From: Mnemiopsis leidyi
Lineage: Eukaryota; Ctenophora; Tentaculata; Lobata; Bolinopsidae
Direction of reading: 5' to 3'
DNA length: 64,000 nt
Assembly (NCBI GenBank): GCA_000226015.1
Contig: JH153396.1
Span: 20,829 to 84,828 of the forward strand
Positions within the stretch are counted from its first letter, which is position 1. Every line of letters starts with the position of its first letter. The notes beneath the pieces are model-generated. The model ran no database searches, was not told the DNA's origin, and saw only the letters and a program-made list of their open reading frames with translations. Made by a program: the position numbers and the translations under genes. Below are positions 50,734-60,400 of the stretch, piece after piece.

Positions 50734-53700
50734 CTATTTCAAAGTCTCATACTCTAATTTGTTAGGAACACGTTCGCCTTCTCTGCTATGATCCTCTGAC
50801 TGCGGCCAGAAGTACCAGATAAACAGTGGAACAGGTAAAAAGTTAACCAGGAAAATCAGAACTTCAACTTCAAACTCGGGGTACGTCAGGAAGGTCTTCT
50901 GAAGAGGTCTTAGTATTATTGGTGCGATACTGATAACATTATAGCATTATTTATTATTGTAAACAACATCGAGAAATCTTTTTGACGTTTGCTAAAAATC
51001 AACTGAACAATTACTGAACATTTGAGAGACAGAATGATATCTTTGATAAAAGATTAAAAGGGAATATAACTTTGAGATTCCCAACTTCAATAAAAAGTCA
51101 TAGCTTACTTTGAACCAAGATTTGGTGCCGTTGAGACCCTTGTAACCTGACGCAGTACATCCAACATACTTCATGTAGTTAGGAGGGTGCCCTATGAGGC
51201 AAACTACAGCCCAGGATACTAGAATTAGAGAAAGGACTGTCGGAATATACCACTTTATTAGCCACTTCCTAAAAATTTGATTAATATTCAACTATCAAAT
51301 ATTGGATTTTAGAACGGCTGGTCTTGAGCAATGAGATGAACCAAGTTGTGTAGAAGTGTAAAATATTAGACTATCCTAGAAAATTAAATTTTATACATTC
51401 CAGTATTCCACCATGTTTCGATCTGTTATAAAAATGTGTTCGCCTATCTCTAAGGTTTAAGTTCAAACCTCTAAATCTGAATCCAAAATTTCCGCAAATT
51501 TCTGTCTATAGTGTTTACTTACCATACTTCATTCATGGTGAGCCCAGTTCTACGTTCGAGCTCCTCATCTAGTTTATCTAATCCATAGAACCAGCTTATA
51601 TAGGTACACTCTAGCAATGCCTGGGGAGTGACGCGTAGAAACGGTAGTTCGTAGTTCAAATTAATGATCTTTTCTAACTATAAACATTGTTCATTACGTT
51701 GGCCAAACAGTAAAGCTAACACCAATGTTTTAGATTCTGTATCAAACTAATATTGCTAAATTACTTTTAAATTACGATTTTTCATCTCAGATGATTTCAG
51801 CTAGAATAGAAATAGTAATATACGAATTTGCGATTAAAATAGAAAAAAGATATTTCACATGTATTAACAAAACAACTGCTAAAACGCAGTCAATTTCAAA
51901 ATCTCATCATCAAATCTACTGCTGCAACATATCCAAAATAGCTTTAGCGTCCTCCGGACTCTGAGCGCTCCTTCTTTTGTGGGGGATAACGTGACCAGAA
52001 ACTTTCTGTCTTCCTCTCTTATTCTTGAAGAAGTTGGACACTTGACAGTAGGACAGTTTGGCTTGTCGAGCTAGTTCTCTCTTCTCCTCAGGACTGGGGT
52101 AGGGGTTCCTCTCGTAGAAGTCCTGGAGGACAGACCGGGATGACTCCTTGAAGAGATGCCGGGCTACGTCTCCGTTCCAGATGGTGGAGGGGTAAGGGTG
52201 ACGCTTCCTCAGTCTGTATCTGTCCACTGCGTTCAGGTTCTTTCCTTTGCGCTGTTTAGAGGCTCTTTGGTAGATCGTCTCGAGCCAGATTTCCTGAAAC
52301 TGTTCGTGTAGACGTTCTGGCTGATCAGTGTGGGAGATAAAGTCCAGGGTTTCGTTGAAGAGTCCGTCTGCGAGCAGCTCCCTTGCCGTGATGAGGGCTG
52401 AGTTCTCCGCGATGAGATCAAGGACGTCGAACTGATCACTGGAGTTGGGACTCTGGGAAAGATCTGGATTGGAAGGTTGAGGGACTTCTAATCCGGACAG
52501 AGGAAGAAGAGAAGCTAGATCTTCAGAAGGGAAAGAGGGAGTCATGTACTCCGGGAATCCAGTAATAGATGGGTAGGAGTGGTCTGACAAACCGGAGGTA
52601 GACTCCTCTGAAGACAGAGAGTTGTACTGATACTGGTAGGAGATGGGAGGAGGTTGTAGCTGGATCTCGTCTAGAACGATAATATCAGGGCAGGGGTTCT
52701 GTTCGTCAGAGCAGTTGAGGTACTGTACGGTTGGAGGAGAGGATGAGGGTGTGGGGTACCTCCAGACGTCATCAAATGTGAAGAACTCCGCTTGACTTGG
52801 TGAGGTCTGTGGAGCAAAATAGGTCTGCAGGTTATCTGGATCAGGGAAGTGGGTAGGTGTGGACTGACATTGGGGCTGGTAGAGGTCCAGTTGGATAGGT
52901 GAAAGCTGCATCTTCAGTATGTTGATCTTCGTTGTTTCTGATGTTGTTGATGTGTTCGTAATCAAAACTTGATGACGAAATGATTTCGTAGCTGATATTT
53001 ATACAAATTGTTGGTATTTTTGAACATTCTTATTCAGGTGGTTGAGCAAGAGACTGACAGGAATCTGATCAGAGTAACAGGAATTCGTCACGTGATCGTC
53101 ACCTGATCACATGACTTTCGTCATGATGACTGGTATTCGCTATAAGATCTACCGTGATACGTCAGCAAAGTTGTAACAGCAGGTCATGTGATCCCGCTGA
53201 CCGTAACGTGAACCATGTTATACGTCACGTTCGACGAATATTCATTTCACAAAAGTGTTATGACAAGCTTGTTTGACCCCGAGATTGAGTAACCATGCAA
53301 CGGGATCTTTGGATATCAACAATTTCAGTTTTGAGACAGCTCATTTCATAAAACGTGGTCAGATTCAATAGGGGCATTTCAGAAGAAAACAATAACTCGT
53401 ACAAGACATTAACTCACCGCCATGCAAATAACAGGGTTGACAGTGCCATCCATAGCCTCAAACAAATAGACGCCGTTACCCATCAGGAAAGGTAGCCCCG
53501 CTAACACGCACGCCAGAGTAATGATAAGAGACAAGGTAGAGTAGGGTATGTATCTGAACCCTCCAACCTCCATTAGGGACAGCGTTATCGCGTTCACCTG
53601 TGGAGTGTAGCCAGTGTTTGGTCAGGTGAAACTGTTAATCGGGGTCCTTAATATCTTAGATAGGGTACTTTTACAAATAAAGCTCTCTTAGTAAATCGAA

Positions 53701-56329
53701 ATAGGTTGTCCGAGGAACCTTTTAATCCATGAATTTAAAAATTACCTGACAGTACATCGAGTCAATAGATATAAGAACAAGCGCCAAGAAGAACATAACA
53801 CTCCAAAAGTTTGGAGCTACAAAGTAGCTGAAAATGTTCGTAAAGACGGAGAAAATCACGCTCGCTCCTCGAGGAGCAAACATTTCCTCCTTCGTTCGCT
53901 CTGAGATCAGGTTTTAATGAGATCCAACAATTTAACAGCTGATCTTCTGACAGGTAGGATATTTCATTGAATGTACAAGTAAGAAAAAAATCAGCTTCAA
54001 ATGAAAGCGAGTGACAAATATCAGAAAACATACTTCTAGTGACCATCATGTGGCCGATGATCGCGTACAGTATTAGGGCACTGACGACTGACACCATCAT
54101 ATTGAGGAAGCCAATTAGCATAGCCTCGAAAGTTGGGTAGCCCGGATCCCTGGAGCGTGCTTTGAACGTCATCAGAAGTCCCAGTGTAACTCCACACGTG
54201 TTTAAGATCTGAGGTTTGATCAGAGAAGATGTCCTCAGAATTAAAGACAACATTAAAAGGTTGGATCTATTGTCTTGAAAGTTAGGGAGATAGGGAGTGT
54301 GTTCGATTCTATCAACCCATCGTCCCGTTAACCTTCATGAGTCAAAGCACAAACAATATTTCCTTGTTTACCTGAGACATGAGATCAAGCAGCAATAACG
54401 GTAAGGAGACCCGGTTTAAGGAACTGGGGTTGGGAGTAATAAAGGTGACTAATCCCACCACAGCTCCATCTAGAAACAAAACTCGGACAAATATAATCGG
54501 CAGGATTATGAGAGGCACTGTCACCGTAAAGTACGATATCATCGCTGAAATGTGTGATTGGTTTTGTTGGGTGTTAGGAGTTGTCCATGTCAGAAAGCAC
54601 GGGAAAAGGTGCGATCCCTACCTCAACCTGCACTCCGCAAAGTTCACGTTTCCCGAATGTTCGTTTCAATTTACTTTGAAAAGGTGGTATTCACTCTGAC
54701 TTTTATAAGTAGAAACCTGTGATCCTGACTCCACGGAGGATACAGAGATAAGCGATGAACCAGGAGATCAAATAACAAACAACAATGTGAGTCTGGTGTG
54801 TAGGTACTGGATCGGAGATCCCTGTTGATACGTTTAGAACTCTCTCAAACCTGAGCAGATTCCTATAGTCATATAGTGACTAGTGAGATAGTGTGATCTT
54901 CGAGTCGAGCGATAAAATTAGGCAAAAATGCTTCTTCAAATTAGTTGAGCGTCAAGAAAGCATGTTGCCTCATCATGTTGCAATAGTTTATAGCTCTAAA
55001 AGGAAAGTACATATTATACTTCATGTAAGAAGCTGCTCACCAATAGTACGTGGAGGAATCCTGGAGACAACACTTAGACACAGTTCCATTAACAACAGGA
55101 CAAGTAGACCAGGGTAGAACCGTGTTGAAAGACACGAATATGAAGTAAACTGCCCAGGCCATGATGAGAGGCTGATAAACCAGGACACAGAAGGAGAGGA
55201 GGAGCTGGGATACTCCGATACCAGTCGCTCTCTCTTCCATCACATTGAAACACTTGATCGCACCTGTAACAACTTTTATTATCAACTGAGAACATCTAAT
55301 TCAGAATTAGTCTGCCGAAAAAGGAACAAATATTGAAGTACATGAGCTTGAGACACGATTTTTGGCCGTTTGAGAATAGTAAGCTTTCATGAAACGAGGA
55401 GAAGATTAAGTAGTAACCCACCCACTCTGAAGCGAACCCCGACGATAAGTTCCAAGTAGACCAGAGGAATGCCAACACTTAGTGTGAAGATTAGGTACAA
55501 GAGAACAAATATTCCACCTGAGACAAAGATTATAAGACCCTGTCTTTCAACATATAATTTTAGGGATTAATTGAGATGATTGAAAAGTAAGCAATTGCTT
55601 GAACCAGTAATTCGCACTTTCTGGCCGAGATCCAAATCATGATTACAAGTTCAGATTTCAGAAACTATGACTAAAACTGCTACTCGTCCGAACTATAGAC
55701 TTACTGTCATGTCCCATAACAGTGTAGGGGAATCTCCAGATCTCCTTCGCACTGAGAACAGCAGCCAGCACCGTAAATATGTACTGAGAATCAACGGAAT
55801 AGTTTCGTTTCAAAGTTAGCAGCTCAGTTTGTCACGCAAATTAACAGGGTTTGTTTCTTATTTTCGACTCTTTTTAACGACTTTCGGCAGTTCTAAAGAT
55901 TGGTAAGAAGATGAATTAGTAAAAGAACCTGTGAGTAAGAGGAGAAAGAGGGTTTAAAGTCCCGTGAAAAGGTGTTGTCGGTTCCATAAGTGTGGTCCGA
56001 CCAGACCGACCCACCAACAGAGTTCACTTCGCTCCCCGCCCGGCTGGCTAGATTGTGTAGACTGCTTCCTGCACAGAATAGACTGAAGTGGCTACATGCA
56101 GTGTACTTGTATGTCATGTAGCAAGTATTTATGTATACTTCAACAGAGCTCTACCAGTACTCAAGCATATAAGCGACTTTCACTTACCGTACGATCCTAC
56201 TCGATAATGCCCTGGTCTAGTCGGAGCAGGAGATATAGTGCCGCTGGGTCCTGGAGATCTACTTGATCTAGTCCCAGAGAGTCCAGGACGGGGCGAGCCA
56301 GATGGCGGCAGGTTGTATAGGTTACTCAT
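50734..56329 (-). CDS. SLC6-family (neurotransmitter:sodium symporter-like) transporter
   Basis: A 639-residue multi-pass membrane protein. Exons in order: 56329-56188, 56068-55929, 55783-55705, 55517-55422, 55263-55041, 54850-54717, 54544-54372, 54208-54034, 53900-53746, 53597-53418, 51620-51523, 51268-51109, 50898-50734; all phases agree. The fold is recognisable from [12 protein letters not shown] then [11 protein letters not shown] (TM1-2), [19 protein letters not shown] with a Cys pair and NGT site in the extracellular loop, [14 protein letters not shown] (TM4), [15 protein letters not shown] (TM5), [13 protein letters not shown] (TM8) and [10 protein letters not shown] (TM10-11). The usual GLGN before WRFP is replaced by SAKE (residues 105-108), so sodium coupling is doubtful. 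The intron 51621-53417 contains a SIX homeobox gene on the same strand. ATG 56329 was chosen; an in-frame ATG at 56398 would add 23 residues. Substrate unknown. Confidence 0.9.
51916..52965 (-). CDS. Intronless divergent SIX-class homeobox transcription factor
   Basis: A single 349-residue frame. The N-terminal half is Pro/Ser/Gln-rich. From about residue 182 comes a shortened SIX domain (helices including [31 protein letters not shown]), then a SIX-type homeodomain at about 265-324 ([45 protein letters not shown]). Lys at position 50 (K314) is the SIX hallmark and Asn51 (N315) is kept. Trp48, nearly invariant in homeodomains, is Phe (F312), and Arg52 is Lys. A TATA box at 52996-53003 predicts a start site near 52970, only about 5 nt before ATG 52965, so the in-frame ATG at 52911 may be the real start. 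SIX proteins act in the nucleus in eye, muscle and sensory development; the role here is unknown. The gene lies inside an SLC6 intron. Confidence 0.9.
   Translation of the reverse strand: MITNTSTTSETTKINILKMQLSPIQLDLYQPQCQSTPTHFPDPDNLQTYFAPQTSPSQAEFFTFDDVWRYPTPSSSPPTVQYLNCSDEQNPCPDIIVLDEIQLQPPPISYQYQYNSLSSEESTSGLSDHSYPSITGFPEYMTPSFPSEDLASLLPLSGLEVPQPSNPDLSQSPNSSDQFDVLDLIAENSALITARELLADGLFNETLDFISHTDQPERLHEQFQEIWLETIYQRASKQRKGKNLNAVDRYRLRKRHPYPSTIWNGDVARHLFKESSRSVLQDFYERNPYPSPEEKRELARQAKLSYCQVSNFFKNKRGRQKVSGHVIPHKRRSAQSPEDAKAILDMLQQ
52996..53003 (-). promoter_or_regulatory. TATA box of the SIX gene
   Basis: The minus strand reads GTATAAATATC, a canonical TATAAATA, about 31 bp upstream of the first SIX ATG. 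The short distance implies a very short leader or use of the downstream ATG at 52911. Confidence 0.65.
53085..53245 (-). promoter_or_regulatory. E-box / CRE-half-site cluster upstream of the SIX gene
   Basis: Within about 160 bp are CACGTG, CACCTG and CATGTG E-boxes, several TGACG/CGTCA CRE half-sites, and near-palindromic TGATCA and TCATGA stretches, 80-250 bp upstream of the TATA box. The density is unusual for this AT-rich window and suggests a bHLH/bZIP-responsive promoter. Function is inferred. Confidence 0.5.
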
Positions 56330-57457
56330 CACCTCTCTCTTTCCCAGATAACTATATACTTGACAGATATGCTTGTGGGGTCGAGAATACGATAACAAGT
56401 CCTTTATTTGTCAAAACAGTAACTCAATACTCAAGATGAAACAGTGAACCTAAATTTCAAATCTGATCAGTATAGCGGGAAATTAAAGTTCAGCATGTTA
56501 TTGCTATGAAATATTGAATGCCACAGACTAGTGCAGATACCATAATACTTTTATCTGGACAAATAGAAGCGGATAAAGGTCGTAGAAAAGCAAGCCAAGA
56601 TGTATACTGTGTTTTGGAGGGGAGACTTTTACAGCCGTGAGAAGGCTACACTAAAATCAGCTATTTGCACACGTGATACTGGTTACTGTTGACACACGTG
56701 ATTTCACGACCGGCTCCCGCGTGGCTTTAGAAGTCCTTTCAAATTTTAAGAAGTTGAGTTTTCAACTTTTCTATAGTTATATCTTTTTTGATAAGGCAAA
56801 AGTATAACGAAAAGAAGATTCGATTAATACGCCCAACAAAATTCAAAATTAGATTACTGTTACAATATAACATTGAAGATTAAGTCAAAAAGTAATTTCA
56901 AAGATTGTAGTCACAAGATTGCTCTAGTAATTAGGGAAACAGCTAAAGCTTATACTCGACGTAGTTTAGCTTTGCTTTAATCAACGAAAATGCTTAATGC
57001 ACAACTTTTATGCACTATCATAATCAACTGGCGAGCATGGTAAATTTTCCTCGCAAACATATGAGATATAGGTATATTATGCATTATGCAAGACAGGAAG
57101 AATCGGAACCCGGAAGTCATGGCGGCATGGTTGTCATGGCGGCATGGTTGTCATGGCGGCATGGTTGTCATGGCGGCATGGTTGGCCGCTGTTTACAGCT
57201 CTAGAACTATCCCAGTCTCATTCTTTCTGGGGTCTCCTGAAAAATACCATATATATGATACAGTAGTCCTATTGTTCAGGGAAAGCTTAGCAATACAGGG
57301 GGCGAGAATGTTTGGATTTTTGCATCTTCAACCATATTTCGTGATACTGATATAGGTGGACTGGTGGAGGAATGAACCAATTTTGTCATTTTAAATTTGG
57401 GCTCAAATTCAACTTTCACAAAATTCCTACTATGAACTACATTAAGATACCTGTAAC
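56330..57457. other. Intergenic between GGT stop and SLC6 start
   Basis: 1.1 kb, with both flanking genes on the minus strand. It contains two CACGTG sites near 56670-56700 and the 17-bp minisatellite at 57115. No exon recognised. Confidence 0.55.
57115..57184. repeat. 17-bp GC-rich minisatellite
   Basis: About four perfect copies of GTCATGGCGGCATGGTT in tandem, followed by a diverged end. It is GC-rich against an AT-rich background and lies about 275 bp beyond the GGT stop codon. Confidence 0.95.
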
Positions 57458-60400
57458 TTAGAAGTTACTGTTACCTGCAGCCTCATTTTTGCCGTACAGT
57501 TTAGAAACGCTGGTGACAGTGCTCATAGCTTTCTGTCTGACGGTCATGTTGTACCCAAGATCACTGAGTCCTGCCTTTATTCGAGCGTTAATATGATCCA
57601 CTCCTGTTTGTATGAGTGTTCAAAACGGACCTCGCAACTTAAGGAATACTCCTTATAGTGTGTAACTCTAGTATCACCGGGAAATCTTCAAGTTACAGGA
57701 TACATTTTTCTGATTCATCTTAGTAAATTCTACTTCTCATCTACCTGGTACAACTTCTCATCTACCTGGTACAACTTCGTAAAGTGTCTGTTCATTGAGC
57801 TGGTCGTGTATCCTTGCTGCTTTCAAGCTCTCGTCAAGGGGCATCTTAAAGTCTAGAGCATTGATCAAGGAGAGAAGAGTTCCTGTTAAATTGAATCTAT
57901 TAATAGAATCTATAAGTTAAGTCTAATTCTGCAAGAAAGCTAATCCTATCAATCTTGCCAAATATTTTGTGGTACTTAGGTTTTAAGTTTTCTAACACTT
58001 AAAGTTGATATCATGTTATATGTGACTCACCGGAGATTATTCTAGAACCGCCTGCTGCTCCAGTTACAAAGGTAGCTTCCTGAAGGCAGTGATGGAACAT
58101 AATGAGGACATCGTTACCGAGACATCAGATACATTGCAGTTAATCAGTACGGATCTTTCAGATCTCAAAACTTTTACAGTCAAGAATTCACAATAAAACT
58201 TAAACTTTGAAGCAAGTTAATGACAAACAAACCCCTGCACTATCGAACACAATAGAGGGAGAAGAAGAGGACATAGGTCGTTTTCCTGGTACGATGAAGT
58301 TCTCGGGGGAGGGATCGTACCCGAACGCGTTTTTGAATCCTGGGGTTGAGAAATCGTCCATCTCGTTGTTCATAACAATACCGTCCTCGGTCATTACACA
58401 GGATCCAAAGTAGAGGTTGACTGTGCTGCATATATAATTGGAGGTTAAATAAACTTCAATTGTTTTAGGGTAATTCAAAAATCTTTGCTTTAGGTTTCTT
58501 GCAGGTTTATAAGCTAAACCTCAATGATAAGCTTACATATCAGTTTGTTAACTCACGATGTACAAGCGACTGCCTCTCCCTCCGGACCCAACACGGACAC
58601 ATGAGTTGTATGAGTTCCGTCGTAGTTTCCGTAAATAGGGTTGCTGTACTCACTGTAGTCCTTGTACGGGACTAGCTGGTCGTAACTCTCCTTAACGAAG
58701 TGCTCTTTAACCAGCTTCTTCATGTACGTCCCTCTGCGAGTAGGTTCATTTAGTGAGATTTATTTAGATTTCTAAGTAGAGATTCAGGCTTACTTACTGA
58801 CTTTGAAGAGGGAGTCCTCCTTATCAGATCTTTTTAACAATTGTTGCTTTTGTTTAATTTTATTCACAATATGACAATCATGTCAAAGAAAACTTAAGAT
58901 GACACTACTTATAGAAACAAATAAGTCCAACTCCCAGAGACTAACTCTTTAACTTGTTTGACGACGTTTTTAGTCAACTCCGAAAACTGAGAATCGCCTG
59001 TTTTACTCCTCATTGCATATCCGAACCTGTGGTTAAGTGTTAATTGATATCGGGTCTTTTAAAGGAATTTCAATCTTCAGAGATATGATATGGAACAAGC
59101 AAGATATGCGGATCTAATTAGACAGTGCCCCATTGAACTATTTATCAGAGATCGAGAAAACAATTTCATTATGGAGAAAGATATGTTACGTCTGTAGATC
59201 CTTGTAAATAGTAAATACCCAGCACAACCTCATTGCCTCTATGATGTAGTTCCAAGCTTTAAGAGTCCCGTAAGAAGCCAGGTCGAAGTTGTCCAGAATC
59301 TGCAGTACCAAAGCTATCACGTGACCGGACGCTGGAGGCGGAGCTGATATGATGGTTTGTCCTCGGTAGTGGAACTTGAGCGGCTCGTCGATAGTTACGT
59401 TGTAGCCCGCCAGGTCTTCCATTGACATGATTCCTCCTCTTTCTTTCTGAAATAGCATCGGTAGTATGTCATTCTTTCAGGTAGGCTATAATTTCCAATT
59501 GTTCGATTATAGATTTTTAACAATGACTGCAAAAGCTCGCTTAATTGGTTTAAATTTTATCGACTTATACTTATAGACAGATAAAGTTTTGCACTAGAAA
59601 GAATCAGCAGATTAAATAAGGTAGGTTACAAGAGCTTTGACGATGTTTTCTGCGACGGATCCTTTGTAGAACCCATCAGCACCTTCTTTAGCTATCTTCT
59701 CATAAGCAGCTGCCATCTTCGGGTTGGTAAATTTATCCCCAATCTGAAACATGGCAATATTAACAGAGCAGTTTCTGAAAGTTCTGAAGTTTCTGAGAGT
59801 AACGTTTTACGTTCTAAAAGTAGATGCATTTCTTGGATTAAGATGTACATGTGAAGTTATAGAGACAGGAAGATTCTCTAACCCGTTTGTACGACTCAGC
59901 TTCTTCCCCAGTAAAGAACATCGACTTGAAGTTATCGTATTTTATCAGGATGTCTTTCTTATCCCGCAACGCCATCTCTGTTGATACAAAGTTGAGCGTT
60001 AACCATGTATAGAAGTTATACGTTTTAAATTGTAATAGAAATTAACAGCGTGGATCTAGAGACAATTACATTTCTTTCCAAAGTATTAAAGTTAAGCAAG
60101 AAACATACCCATGTGGTGGCTGACTTCAATCCCTTCTTTGAGAATCTTGATGGAGGGAGTAAACAGATCCCTCCACGGAAGTTTCCCGTACCTCTGATGA
60201 GCGACCCAGTGTCCCATGATTTCGCCTGGAATCCCAACAGCCAAACCACCCTGTCACCGAAATATATAGCCTATAGGGCAAACACCTTCCACCGCCTAAG
60301 AACCGCTTAAGAACCGTTCAAGAACCCCTTAAGAGCTGCTTAAGATCTGCTTAAGAACCACTTAAAAACCGTTTAAGAACCACTTAAGAACCGCTTGCTA

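Noticed and set aside
57437-57475. A final GGT intron from 57474 to a nearby acceptor at about 57451
   Set aside because: It would be only 24 nt, too short to splice; reading on to the TAA at 57458 gives a normal-length enzyme.
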